64,000 nucleotides of DNA from Lumbricus rubellus. Lineage: Eukaryota; Annelida; Clitellata; Crassiclitellata; Lumbricidae. Every line of letters begins with the position of its first letter. The first letter of the stretch is position 1. Below are positions 1 to 11,352 of the stretch, piece after piece. The stretch covers positions 7,232,419 through 7,296,418 of the forward strand of contig OX243819.1 in NCBI GenBank assembly GCA_945859605.1, in the 5' to 3' direction. The position numbers and the translations under genes are program-made. The notes beneath the pieces are model-generated. The model had not been told where the DNA came from and ran no database searches. It saw only the letters and a program-made list of their open reading frames with translations.

Positions 1-225
1 GAATGACTTTAAAAAGGTCATCAACTTTTTGGCGGAGAAAATGGTGCGGTTTTCATGAGATTTTGACCTGATGACTAAAAAATAAATTTTAAAAAGGTTA
101 TCAACTTTTTTCGGCCGAGACAAACAAAATTTTCAACCACGCTCGATCTGGACTGAGTCTCCGCCCCGACCAAAGCCGAAGTTTTTAGCCCCACAAGAAT
201 GGAAACCAAACTCCGTCCATGCCAA
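1..225. repeat. Degenerate MITE-like repeat, truncated by window start
   Basis: Contains two diverged copies of a motif of the type GGTCATCAACTTTTTGGCGG (near 16-36 and 100-118) next to GATGACTAAAAAA. The same core recurs near 23330, 27160, 41750 and 59300 inside other short elements. The right edge near 210-222 reads CTCCGTCCATG, resembling the CATGG-type ends of elements at 28657 and 34481. No target duplication can be assigned because the left end lies outside the window. Confidence 0.45.
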
Positions 226-237
226 ACAATAGATAGG

Positions 238-362
238 CCGCCTGTCATCAGAGTCTCAAATGCTGTGACCACTGTACAAACTGAAACCGTTAAAACTCAT
301 GATGTCTACAAACTATTTGTAGAAGACTCTGGATTTATGAATCCTGAAACATGAACTCGCAG
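238..362 (+). pseudogene. Broken copy of part of a CAP-family first exon
   Basis: This stretch is closely similar on the same strand to 57862-57987, which lies inside the candidate CAP-type exon at 57735-58094. Shared peptide pieces include VSNAVT, VQTETVKT and EDSGFMNPET. Here the reading frame hits TGA right after the PET codons (near 350-354), where the other copy has CGA (Arg), and similarity fades soon after. The signal-peptide part is missing. I read it as a decayed duplicate, either a tandem gene copy or a transposon-carried piece. A real exon of a separate gene is unlikely because of the stop. Confidence 0.6.
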
Positions 363-1089
363 CATCATCAGTTCTGTTCTGCTGTGGAGGTGGAGGGGGT
401 ATGCGCAGGAAGACACCCACGCAAAGTGCCCTCAGTTGAATCGCAGGTCATAGCCTAATTATCTCATAATAGGGTGCATGACCCTAATTTGGGCATGCTC
501 CTAATATGGGCACCACATTGTATCTAGAAATATAGACGACATACCGTGGTTCCCTCTTGAATATAATATTAACTCTGTGGTTTGCCATAATAAAATATCG
601 AAAGATGTCAGCAAATAAAATTGTTTCAAAGGTGAGAATTAAATGATTTTTTGGCATGCGATAGTTCAAATATTCAATATCTGGTTAAGTAGGCTAGCTG
701 TGGAGGGGTTGATTTTAATCCAATATTCAATCGGTTTTCAATAGAAGTTTTGTGAAGTATCGCTGCTTCGCTTGAGGGGAGCGATAATGGGTGAGAAAGT
801 TTACCAAATTTGTTTTTGATTTTCCTAGGAATGTATCACATAGAGCCTAATGTGGGCACCATTCGGTATTCTTAATTTGGGCAGTGCCCATTTTAGGTAA
901 CCTTGTGTGCCCAATATGAGGCCACGTTTGCTACATGAGTAACTCTTGTCCTGGCTAAGCGATTTACTCTGCAATTGTATATTTTAAAACTAACTTCTTA
1001 CATTCCGGGTCTATATGAGGGTTTGGTTTTTACTGTTCAATATATTTTATGGTAGAAACGTGGAAAATCACCTGCATGCTATGGTCTTT

Positions 1090-2865
1090 GGGAACATAAG
1101 CACTTACAACAAGCTGTTCGAGCAGTCTTTGTTCAGCACTATTCAAAGAAAAGGGCGGCCAAGACTTATGGAATTCCAAGGTCTACTTTACAGCGATATA
1201 TCAAAGCATGCCAGGCAGACGGTGGAGTCCAGAAAAAAATGCCGGGCGACCTACAGTATTAACAGAGGAACAAGAAAGTGAGTTGTCAGGTCTGATTCAG
1301 GACATGGACAAAAGACTGTATGGGCTAACGCCATTATCAGTCCGTAAGATTGTTTACCAATACTGTGAACTGAACAGCATACCTCATGAATTCAATGATG
1401 ACAGTAAGTCGGCTGGGAAGAAGTGGCTTCGGCTATTCCTAGCAAGAAACACAGGATTGTCTATCAGAAAACCAGAGGGAGTATCAATCCAACGTGCCTT
1501 GGGTTACAATCAGAGTAAGATCAAAATATTTGAAGATGTTCTCAGAAAAGAATTATTTTATGAAGACGGAAGGCGTCGAATACCAGTCGAAAACATATTC
1601 AACGTGGATGAGACCGGAATTAGTGTAAATCACAAACCACCTAAAATCATAGCAGCTAAAGGAAAGAAAAGTGTTGCGGTAATTACTAGTGCAGAGAAAG
1701 GTAAAACCGTGACTGCTGTGTGCTGCATGTCGGCAGCAGGAGCCTACTGTCCACCGTTCATGATATTTCCCCGCAAAAGGTTCAAGCCAGATCTTCTTGA
1801 CAGAGGTCCGATCGGCGCAAGTGGGGTTGCTAATCCAAGTGGTTGGATAAATGAATCATTGTTCACTGAGTGGTTTGATCATTTTGTCAACTTCTTTCAG
1901 CCACAGCATAGAACCAGCCCATCCTTGCTGATCATGGATGGCCATGTGAGCCACACAAACAATTTGGAAGTGATAAACAAAGCGAGGTCAAACAACGTCA
2001 GTTTGCTAGTCCTGCCATCCCACTGCACACACAAGATACAACCGCTGGACGTTGCAGTGTTCAAAAGTCTAAAATTTCAATACGATCGAGTGTGCTGCAC
2101 GCACACGCAGGTCGGCCAGTGCAGGAATCAAATGTGGCTGAACTATTCGCAGACGCATGGGGGAAAGCTGCTACGGTGTCCAATGCGGTTAGTGGATTCA
2201 AGAAATCAAGAATTAATCCCTTTAGAGAAACGAGCTCGGACGATGAAGACTTCCTTGGAGCAGATGTAACGGACATGCCGCTTGAATCATCAATGCCATT
2301 GCAGCAGGTCAATGCCACTGATGCTGAGATCGCAAGACCAATGTCACAAATGGCTGTTTCCAGCGACTCAATTCCTCTGGTCATTCAAGCTTCTGATCAA
2401 CAAACAGAGAACGTCGTAGCTGTAAACAAGTCATTCGCTGAGCTTATTCCAGTCCCGAAAATCAGTCGAAACACGCGCTCTAAGAGAGCTGTTGCTCATG
2501 CAAAGATCATAACAGCATCGCCGTATAAAAGGAAGTTGGAAGAAGCTGTAACAGAGAGGGGACGAAAAATAGAAGCTAAAAAGATACGTCTTGAGAAGAA
2601 AGAAGGGAAGAAAAATGACCGACCGCATCCAAGTCGGCCTAAAGCGAAATCGACAGACAAACCAAAACCAATTAATAAAACAGGAAAAATGATCGGTGAA
2701 AAGGAAGACACAACCCCTTGTTTGTACTGTGAGATCCCGTACAATGAGTCGTACGTCGAATGGGCACAGTGTCCCATATGCGAAATGTGGGTTTGCTATA
2801 CTTGCGTGCATCATCTAAATCTTAATAAGAAAGGCAAACGCTCTTTCCGTTGTGGCGCTTGCTGA
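1090..2865 (+). pseudogene. Pogo-type transposase with C-terminal PHD-like zinc finger, frameshifted
   Basis: The protein would cut and join transposon ends in the nucleus. A helix-turn-helix start (KKRAAKTYGIPRSTLQRYIK) lies in one frame at about 1145-1205. The main body is open from 1208 to about 2085 in the next frame. It contains a CENP-B-like region (KKWLRLFLAR) and a DDE_1 core with Asp in NVDETG, IMDGHVSH and IQPLDVAVF (residues 134, 244 and 281 of the 1208 ORF). The C-terminal part (about 2092-2865) is in another frame. It has an acidic patch, a basic stretch and a Cys-rich tail with CLYC, CPIC, CYTC and CGAC. At least two small indels (near 1240 and 2085) break the gene. PHD-like tails occur in some pogo-family transposases. 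Confidence 0.75.
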
Positions 2866-2884
2866 TCTTGAAATTATTAGAATA

Positions 2885-3610
2885 TGCAGTTCAGTTTCCT
2901 GATTGCTGTTTTTTTTCTTTCAAATTAGACTTTAATTTGTTCAACTGCAATAGCCTGCTGTAGGCCTAGTCATAAGTTGTTATTGTCAACAGTCTTAAAT
3001 ACATTATAGGACATGCAGTTCAGTTTCCTATTGGATATTTTTTAAATAGCCTGCTGTAGGATTTGTCATGAGTTGTTCTAGGCCCTATAGCACCTACGCA
3101 TTTCATTGCTGTTTTTTTTCCAATTTAGACTTTTAATTTGTTCAACTGCAATAGCGTTATGTAGGCCTAGTCATAAGTTGTTATTGTCAACAGTTTTAAA
3201 TACATTATAGGATATGAAGTTCAGTTTCCTATTGGATATTTTTAAAATAGCCTGCTGTAGGATTTGTCATGAGTTGTTCTAGGCCCTATAGCACCTACGC
3301 ATTTCATTGCTGTTTTTTTTCTTCAATTTAGACTTTAATTACAATAGCCTGCTGTAGGCCTAGTCATAAGTTGTTATTGTCAACAGTTTTAAATAAGCTT
3401 ACATTATAGGATATGAAGTTCAGTTTCCTATTGGAAATAGCCTGCTGTAGGCTTAGTCATAAGTTGTTCAATAGAATCTATGCACTTCATTGCTGTTTTT
3501 TTGGCAATTTAGACTTTAATTTGTTCAACTGCAGTATTGGATTTTTGTACAACAGTTTTAAATACATTACAGGATATGCAGTTCAGTTTCCTATTGGAAA
3601 TAGCCTGTCA
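2885..3610. repeat. Tandem repeats of about 200 bp inside the pogo-like element
   Basis: The phrase GTTCAGTTTCCTATTGG (or a variant) recurs near 2888, 3016, 3217, 3419 and 3580. It is followed by TAGCCTGCTGTAGG and AGTCATAAGTTGTT blocks. Spacing is about 130-200 bp because some units carry deletions. The array lies between the transposase stop and the right terminal region, so it is a non-coding part of the element. Confidence 0.7.
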
Positions 3611-3875
3611 CTGTCATATCCAGAAAGTAGTGTACCTAATTTGGGCACCTGGTGCCCAAATTGAGGCACCGTGTCCCAATTTGGGCACTTTGGGGGCATG
3701 TCCTTTTCTCCCCACAACTAATATTGTCATGCACTCAGGTGCATGTATTCAATATATTTTTATTCCCTAATGTTTAATTCAACCAAATAACCCGAAACTA
3801 GACGTAGGCATATCAAAATTACTGCAATATGAGTCTTTTATCCTTAAGGTGCCCAAATATGGGAACTCTACCCTA

Positions 3876-4491
3876 TGCATGTTCAGTTTAGTCTGTAACT
3901 CTGTGTATACTTTCAGCGACATAAAAACCAGAAGGCCCAAATATGACATGACGCGACTTAAGTTTTATCAGATGGTAGCCAAAATATGCTGTGTAGCCTA
4001 CCTCCTCTGACTTGGGCTTTAAGCATCGACGATGGTCTGATTTGAAGGGCTGACATATTTATTATGAATCATTTCTGAGCAATTAAACTGCATGATATCC
4101 GGATGAAACAAATACGTTTATGGAAGAAATTGACACGAGGAATTCTGTTTGTCGTCATTGGAAGCACGTGACCCATTGACGTCACAGTCTTATCAGAAGT
4201 CGTTGAACTCAAACTGAAGGATAGGCCTAACTGTTCCCGGGCATCTGACCATTTCAATGCCACATTATCGTCCACTCGTGGCATTGAATATTATGGGAAC
4301 AGCATGGTCTCACTTTGGAGCTTTGACATAACTCCAGAGACATTTCCCCGTCTTAACGGATATTGATTGGCTAAAATTAATGTGATTTCTAAACATAGCC
4401 TAGGCTAATTCCTCTTGTTAATAGCCTACATGATGTTGGCCTTTGAAGTGCAGACTTAATAAGCAATAGTAAATATAATAATAATAATAAT
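3876..4491. other. Intergenic, no gene seen; E-box beside a CRE
   Basis: No convincing ORF or repeat. CACGTG (4165-4170) lies a few bases from a perfect TGACGTCA (4177-4184). These could be bHLH and CREB/ATF sites, but no neighbouring transcription unit supports a function. Confidence 0.3.
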
Positions 4492-6850
4492 CAGTGGCGT
4501 AGCAATAGGGCGTGCAACTCGTGCAGTGCACGTGGGCCCACGGCTGTAGAGGGCCCCCGGCGGTCAGAATAATTTTTAATTTTTGGAAATTATTCGGAAT
4601 GTATTCAATTCTGCATGTCCAGCGGTGCGGTAGCAGTGGATTGTGCAGAATGTGCAGTGTACAGAGGCCCCCCATGCAGCTGCACAAAGGGCCCCCCGGC
4701 GGTCGGATAATATTCAGAATTAATCAAGTCGAAATGTAAACCTACAGCGTATAGGCTACACTCAAAGGCATCATTTGCGTAAGCCGGAATTCCAAGCGCG
4801 TGATTTTGTATTGTATTGTATTGTATTGTATTGTATTTAAACATTTATAAAGCGCCTCTAGTAGGGTGAACCGTTCAGAGGCGCTCCCAGTGCGCAAGGC
4901 CCCGCGAGAAGAAACAAGTTTTGAGAAGAGACAAAGCAGAAGAGAGACTACCAGAGAGAAGTGTAGAGCGAACAGAAGGAAGAAGGGCATTCCAAAGAGA
5001 AGGACCAATTGAGACAAATGATCGAGACTGAGCCATAGCAGTTCTAGAACGAGGAACCAAGAGGTCAAATCTGTTGGATGAACGAAGTGGACGGTGGGAG
5101 GAAGCCGAGTGAGGACGAAGTAAAACATTAGTCAGATATTTTGGAACAAGACCCCGTTGAGCCTTAATGATCAGAGTGAGGATCTTAAATTGTGTGCGAG
5201 CACGGAGAGGAAGCCAGTGTAGTTCATGAAACATAAAGGCAGATATGTGAGAGTACTTGGGAAGACGGGCAATCAATCTAGCAGCTGAGTTGAGAACCGA
5301 CTGAATCGGAGAAAGACGAACTTTAGGAAGACCAATGAGGAGAGCATTGCAATAGTCAATTCGTGAACATATAAAAGCATGAATTAAGGTAGTGAAGATG
5401 GAGGAGGAGACAGAGCGACGAATGACTCTGAGACGTCTTAAATGAAAGTAAGACGAGCGTGTAACATTGGAAATATGCTCGGTAAAGGTAAGTGAGCTAT
5501 CAAGTACAACACCCAGATCCCGCACACTTGAAGAGAAGGAAAACAGCGGGAATTTTTCAGAGAGCAGAAAGAAATCAAGCTTCTGGAGCTGCTGGGGAGT
5601 ACCTAGCCAGATGAATTGAGTCTTTGAAGTATTAAGTGAAAGGCGATTAGAAGACATCCATGAGTGGAGATGATTAGTAAGGGATTCAATAAGCGCGACT
5701 AACAGCAGCTGGGAAGATGAGGGTCCATGGACAAAAGCCTGAACATCATCAGCAAATAGATGGCCAGCAGCACTACAAATCCGAAACAGAGAAGAGATGT
5801 CAGCCGTGTAAAGAATAAATAAGAGAGGTCCAAGAACTGAACCTTGAGGAACACCCAGATTAATATGAACCCATTGGGTTCGAGAGTCACCAGATATAAT
5901 CATTTGAGTTCTTTCAGAAAGGTACGACTGGAACCAAGACAGGGGAACACCCTTAACACCATAGGAGATTTCAAGACGCTTGAGTAGGATATCATGATCG
6001 ACCATGTCAAAGGCTGAAGAGACATCATAGAGGGCCAAAAGAGTGACCTCAGACTTATCAATAGCAGAATAGATTTCGGATAATAGAGAAAGGAGAGCTG
6101 TCTCGGTGGAATGATGGGCCCTAAAACCTGATTGATTTGCAGGAAGGAGGCCAGATTGCTCAAGATAAGGTAGAAACTGTAGAGAGACAAGACGTTCCAG
6201 TGTCTTAGAAAGAAAGGATAGATTTGATAATATTCAGAATTGATACACAGCCGTGTGCGGTGTGTCATCAGAAAATCTCGAGGCTACTCTTTGCGGGCAG
6301 GTAGTTTTGCTCACGTGTAGCATATTATGCATATACGCTCAAAGATATAATGGTGTCACGGATCACGGAGTGTTATAACTTTGTAATGAAAACTAATGAT
6401 GTGTGTAGGCTAATTTAAATTTGCAATCGCATAATTAATTTAGGCCTGCTTAGAAATACTCACTCTGTCCCTCCGTTGGGCTTCCACTAGTCTTAAGTGG
6501 AGCTGCTAAGCAACAAACACAAATTACAGGCAAAGAAGGTCCGTCAAAATATGTGAACTTTCCGTCTTTCCGCATTTATTAAACCTGCTGACAGCGCTTG
6601 TATTATACCGATGACTCCATCACGAATGGGAACATAATTAAATTCACTGTTCAAACCAGTGAATCCACCATTACATGAGTCAGGCAGATGTGGATGTGGA
6701 TATCGACATCGCGTGGAGAATCATTTCGGAAACTATGGTTATATACTAGCCATACATTACCAAATGATACTTGAGCGAAAGCATCTTATTTGAAGGGGCC
6801 CACCGCCGAAGCCCTGCACAGGGGCCCTCCAAAACCTTGCTACGCCACTG
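4492..6850. mobile_element. hAT-like element with CAGTGGCGTAGC ends, carrying a nested LINE
   Basis: The left end CAGTGGCGTAGCAA (4492) is mirrored by TTGCTACGCCACTG at 6837-6850, giving a perfect 14-bp inverted repeat. It sits in an (AAT)n tract, so the flanks ATAATAAT/ATAATAAT fit an 8-bp duplication but are not independent proof. Inside the left arm a G/C-rich module (GGGCCCCCGGCGGTC) is duplicated near 4551 and 4689. An L2/CR1-like LINE (about 4803-6225, minus) has inserted within it. No transposase is visible, so this is a non-autonomous copy. Confidence 0.65.
4803..6225 (-). mobile_element. 5'-truncated L2/CR1-like LINE with long RT reading frame
   Basis: The minus-strand ORF 6038-4875 (387 aa) continues upstream in frame to about 6225. 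It shows reverse transcriptase landmarks: DVSSAFDMVDHDIL, VPQGSVLGPLLF, FADDVQAF and the C-terminal ELHWLPLRART block. The protein would copy LINE RNA by target-primed reverse transcription. The endonuclease half is missing. The 3' end has a hairpin (AGCGCCTCT pairing with AGAGGCGC, 4852-4885) and a (TACAA)n tail at 4806-4836, as in L2/CR1-type LINEs. The ORF is open over more than 1.2 kb, so the copy is not very old. Confidence 0.8.
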
Positions 6851-6944
<94 letters not shown>

Positions 6945-7050
6945 CTTTATTTAACAATCCGGTTAACAGAACGCAACCGGTTACAGCGCTACAGGCCCCT
7001 ACAATTCTGCAGTTGAAACAATTCACCAGCACGCAGATCACAGAATACAC
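6851..7050 (-). repeat. (AAT)n tract and 3' end of a minus-strand retroposon
   Basis: Pure AAT/ATA repeats at 6851-6943 are followed by ACCTTTATTTAACAATCC. On the minus strand this reads as an AATAAA-bearing 3' end followed by an (ATT)n tail, the usual form of a LINE or SINE end. The element at 4492-6850 inserted into this tail, leaving some AAT units at 4474-4491. Confidence 0.5.
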
Positions 7051-7099
7051 AAATCTTAATTATGCTAACACAACAGACGACCTGCAATAATTCAAGTAG

Positions 7100-7400
7100 A
7101 CTGTCAAAAGTGTTCCCTCGCAATATTAATTGTCTCTGGCTGCTGAATTCAGACGATTCAGGTCTGACCTTCGGGTTTGCAAATGACAATGACCGTGACT
7201 ATAATTATTGTGGAATGAGCTCCCTGTTATCCTTCGTCAAATACCTATTAGCCTTTCTACTTCTACTTCATTTCTTTCTCTTCTCAAAACTGTCTTATTC
7301 GACCGGGGTTGGACTGGGAGCGCTCCTGAGTAGTAACCTTGAAGGAGCGCTATATCAAATTCTCAGTAAATAAATAAATTAAATAAATAAATATTGTGAT
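7100..7400 (+). mobile_element. L2-like LINE 3' fragment
   Basis: Frame pieces WNELPVIL and FDRGWTGSAPE match the C-terminus seen in the LINE copies ending near 43465 and 4875. A 3' hairpin follows (AGCGCTCCT 7319-7327 with AGGAGCGCT 7343-7351), then a (TAAA)n-rich tail. The hairpin stem differs from the other copies on both arms, so pairing is kept. Confidence 0.65.
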
Positions 7401-7926
7401 TTGTGACTACTGTGCGAATGATTTCTATTGCCATTGTCTCACCCGCTTTAACTGTACATAGGTCTATTACTCCATTTCTGCCTTTAATAAGTAAGCTAAC
7501 TTATAACTAAGACAGTGATGCATGTCTATCAATTCGTATTTAGCTTACACAGTCCGAAAGCAACCCTATGAAAACGATCTGGTCCTGAGACTCTGAACAT
7601 CCATCCATGACATAATAATAATTAATATGTCAACTATCGACGGAAATCCGTTCGTTGGTTCGACGTGTGTGCGTGGGACCGCCATTGGTGACTCGTCTTG
7701 TTCGCTGTGTATTGTTTTGCTACATATATTGTCTAGTCTTCGTCTTCTTTTCTCTCGTCTCTGATAGTGTCCACTGTCCATGTAACGCCACTTTCATGTC
7801 CATGACTTTTCTGCAAGATCGTTTTTAACGTCTTCTTCCATCCATGTCTTTGATTGTCTTCCTTGGCTCCGTGTTCCCTCCACCTGACAATACAATGCCA
7901 TTACATGCTGGTATAACCTGGTTATG
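7401..7926. other. No gene or repeat recognised
   Basis: About 530 bp of unique-looking A/T-rich sequence. Short ORFs on either strand have no recognisable motif. Confidence 0.4.
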
Positions 7927-7934
7927 GTCTACAG

Positions 7935-8302
7935 CAGTTTTTTTTAACCAGTGTTCGACCGAACCCCTGGGGTTCGATGAGCCACTGCCAGGGGTTCGGC
8001 AGAGGTCCTCTGAAATAATAATATACATATTCAGGGTCAGTGAGTGTGAGTGAAAAATCATTTCCTATTGTTTCCAAAGGGCAACAACAAAGGACACATT
8101 AAGCTATAAGTTGCAATTGGTACTGTTAGTAGTTCATGTATTGAATGTATTAATAATTATTTTATTGCATCACATTTTGGTACAATTTTTTTTCCTTTTG
8201 TTCCCATTGGTTAAAAAATTATTGTTCCGACTTTAGGGGTTCGGTGAGTGGTCATGGATTTCTCTTGGGGTTCGGCTCCCTTGAAAAGGTTAAGAACCAC
8301 TG
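7935..8302. mobile_element. hAT-type MITE with exact 8-bp target duplication
   Basis: The flanks 7927-7934 and 8303-8310 are both GTCTACAG. The right end read inwards is CAGTGGTTCTTAACCTTTTC, a typical hAT (Charlie-like) terminus. The left end CAGCAGTTTTTTTTAACCAG is a diverged partner. The motif GGGGTTCG recurs several times near both ends. There is no coding capacity in 368 bp, so it must have been moved in trans by a hAT transposase. Confidence 0.85.
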
Positions 8303-8310
8303 GTCTACAG

Positions 8311-9147
8311 TGTAGCAGCAAATTACAGTTAACGTCATTGTGACCAGCTCAGGGAAAACCCTTTTGCGATTTACCCAAAAATGCGCTACAATAACTTGGT
8401 CCTATTGAGTGTCCTAATAGTTTACATACATACAAAAGCAAAAATTATGCGTTAGCTTACAAATCAAAGCTCAGCTTTCCTGTTACGAATCTTAAATCGC
8501 CCGCGTAAAGTAAAAGGAATTCTGTTACGCGCCAAACGTTTGGTTCTGATGATAGGCTACACAACGTCATCTCTACGCCTATCTAATTAACATACAAGGA
8601 TTACAGTCAACACCTTTTCATCGAAGATGACGAATTAAGCACACTCCCATTAAAAAAGCTCACATCTTGGTACACTAAACACAGTACACACCCTTCCGCT
8701 GTCAATCAAACTTCAAAACAGGAATGTTAATTAGCGATAAGGCTAATGGCCGCTAATCAATGCCTAGTCACTCTTTTTAAAAACACGCTGCCAGCGACCT
8801 TCCACTCATTTCAAGACATGAAACGAATGATGACGACGTCAAGCTTAAAGTTGAAATAAGCGGGACTTCATTGGTGTGTACTTTGCGTACTTGACGTTAT
8901 GACGTCATCTTGTACAACAAATTCAAAATCTTTAGACTTAAGGTCGTGGAGCTAAAATGTTCTCTATGTCTCTTGTCTTCAGTGTGGTCCTCTGGTTCTG
9001 GTCCTCCCCCTCCCCCACCCACCCACACAAGTAAAGGAATTGAGACAATAGTTCTCTTCTGATTTCCGGCATATGATATGATGACGTCGGAATCATGATA
9101 TCCATCACGTCGACATCGGATGGACTACAAAGCACCGTTTACGGAGA
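8311..9147. promoter_or_regulatory. Upstream region of aquaporin exon 1a with CRE-like sites
   Basis: A perfect TGACGTCA lies at 8900-8907. A GACGACGTCA variant lies near 8832 and ATGACGTCGG near 9081. All are within about 1 kb upstream of the first aquaporin start codon. CREB/ATF proteins bind such sites and cAMP regulates some vertebrate aquaporins. A role here is inference. Otherwise no gene is seen in this stretch. Confidence 0.3.
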
Positions 9148-9148
9148 C

Positions 9149-9345
<197 letters not shown>

Positions 9346-9780
9346 CATCATTTGTGCATGCGCAATTACCTCTCTAAATATCTAAATCGATCGTTATATT
9401 AACTGCAGTGCCCACTTCAGTATGTGGTGCTGTCGCTGCAACCCACCAGAATCACGTGTCACCCCGCAGCCTCATCCTCATTCCCTCCTCCTCGGCTGCA
9501 CCCCACCGGATCCATTCGACGCCCTGCAGTGCGGCGGTGCTCAGACGAAAGCCATAAAGCTCTAAAGCTCAGCTCATCATCGTGTCATTAAGTAGCAACT
9601 GAACAACGTTTGTCAGTACTGTTGTTGATTGTCAGCGTTCGGCTGAACAAACGGTCGCGTCTGATTCTGAGGAAAAGTTTTGAGAATCGTCGGAGGTTGA
9701 GGAAGAAGAAAGAGAGAAGAAAGGCAGAGCAGAAGAATTATTGTTGGAAGGTCAACTGCTGATCGAAGGCAATAGAAAAA

Positions 9781-10129
9781 ATGGGTGAATTTCTGCAGCG
9801 CAACATAAATGATCTGAGAAATGCGCGGCTGTGGCGAGCGCTGTTGGCCGAGTTCATTGGGACGATGGTGCTGGTGGCCGTCGGGTGCGGTACGTGCATC
9901 GGAGAGGCATGGAGCGATGTCACCAACCCAACGATGGTTCAGATCTCTCTTGCCTTTGGTCTGGCTGTGGCAACGGTTGTGTGGAGCATCGGTCACGTGA
10001 GCGGTGGTCACATCAACCCAGCCGTCACCGTTGGAATGCTCGTTGCCAGGAAGATCACCGTTGTCAGGGCCATCTTCTACGTCATCAGCCAGTCGTCAGG
10101 GGCGGTTGCTGGAGCGGGGATTCTCAGGG
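9781..10129 (+). CDS. Aquaporin exon 1a: N-terminus to helix 3, first NPA box
   Basis: Aquaporins form tetrameric membrane channels for water. This exon encodes residues 1-116 plus one base of codon 117. It covers the cytosolic N-terminus, helix 1 (FIGTMVLVAVGCG), helix 2 with the selectivity-filter Phe (SLAFGLAVATVV, F59), the first NPA box in SGGHINPAVTVGM (N79-A81) and helix 3. The donor is AGGG/GTCAGT. The start is the first ATG, followed at once by conserved sequence. The last 217 bases up to the donor region match exon 1b at all but three positions, while the first part is clearly diverged. The codon before the donor is AGG (Arg) where exon 1b has AGC (Ser). Confidence 0.88.
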
Positions 10130-10559
10130 GTCAGTAGCATTCTCATAATATCATAAGTAGACTTTATAATCTATATTCTATATGATATGTATCCATGTAT
10201 ACGATGACCGCATCTCTTTCGCTTATTTCTATAGCGCCGTTATCATCGTCATTGCTCTTGCACTGCAGAACCAACGTTGTTGTTGTTGTTGTCGCTGTTG
10301 TTGTTGTTGTGTGCGTGCAGCAAAGAAGCACACAGCAACAACAACCGTCGATTAATCTGAGGAAGTTGATGCAGACGAAGACGAGAAACGTAGACAGAAA
10401 ATAAACTGTGTGCCTGTATTGACGACATCATGGGTGGGGGAGGGGTGGAGGTGTGGGACATGAAGTCTGTCTATGCTTCAGATTAACCGCTCGTAGATCG
10501 GAGCTGCTCCTTCGGTTGCATCGTTCTTCTTGACAACTGCAACTCGTTTCTCTGCATGC

Positions 10560-10765
10560 GGTCTCCCCACTCTCTATCGTCTCCCTGAATGCACGCTGCT
10601 TCCTCTGACCAGAATCGTGCACCACGCTTCAAGACTACATGTATGTCTTGTACTCTCATACAGAGATCATATAAAAAAAACTGCTCTTCCTTCTCTACAC
10701 TGGTCTCCTGTCTCTGTTCGTATCTGTGAGGGCAATTACATATCCGTCTTGTACAGAGAACGTGC
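10560..10765 (+). mobile_element. L2/CR1-like LINE fragment in intron
   Basis: Peptide pieces LPLTRIVHHASRL, YRDHIKKTALPSLHWSPVSV and RICEGNY resemble the C-terminal RT-adjacent block of L2/CR1-type LINEs (the LHWLPV motif). The fragment is short, has no 3' hairpin and lies between the two aquaporin first exons. The rest of 10138-11220 shows only a (TA)n run at 10818-10841. Confidence 0.5.
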
Positions 10766-11224
10766 AGACCATACAGCTTCCATCTCTGTTCATTTATTTT
10801 CTTCTATATATAGAATATATATATATATATATATATATATAGAAAATAAGTTCTATAAGCTTAGTCTTCGTGATCTTGTGCTTAACTTTCCCAGCTGTTT
10901 CTATTACAACGTTTAGAGGGTGACAGAAGGTCATACTCAGCCGCCCCGGTCTACATTATGTCGTTCCTTAGACCATCCCCCCACCATATGAATAATATGG
11001 AAATTACATTTTCTGCATTTCACCCTATGCAGTTCTACCTTCAAAAAACATAACGGATATCACACAAAAAATTACTGCAATTATTTTTTTACCACTCATC
11101 CATCACAGGCGAACTTTGCATGCAGTCACACGGATGTGTTCGTAGATTTACCGCTCAACAATTATAAGACTAATATCGTCGGCTTCTGATGATGCTGTGT
11201 AATTATATCACATTCAGAGTCTAA

Positions 11225-11352
11225 ATGAGCATCTCCTCCTCCTCCTTTTCTTCGTCCTCCTTCTCATCCTCCTTTCATTTCTCCTACTCCTCCATTTCTT
11301 CTTCCTCCTCCTCCTCCTCCTTCTCCTCCTTCTCCTCCTCCTCCTCCTGCTT
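11225..11352. repeat. Polypyrimidine (TCC/TTC)n tract
   Basis: Mixed TCC, TTC and TCT triplets about 130 bp long lie upstream of aquaporin exon 1b. The minus-strand Arg/Lys-rich frame through it is a by-product of the repeat. Confidence 0.85.

Larger units (their letters stand above)
472..3873 (+). mobile_element. Pogo-like DNA transposon, full length, decayed
   Basis: The ends are imperfect inverted repeats: GGGTGCATGACCCTAATTTG on the left, and on the right the complement of GGGTAGAGTTCCCATATTTG. Both are flanked by TA (470-471 and 3874-3875), the duplication expected for Tc1/mariner/pogo elements. Copies of the end core (CCTAATTTGGGCA and variants) recur inside both termini, at about 490-525, 848-925, 3637-3690 and 3846-3860, and may be transposase binding sites. 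The interior holds a frameshifted transposase gene (1090-2865) followed by tandem repeats (2885-3610). Length is about 3.4 kb. Confidence 0.75.

Noticed and set aside
9831..10148. Second-frame ORF over aquaporin exon 1a, and its twin at 11674-12057
   Set aside because: Shadow of the aquaporin frame; no motif of its own.
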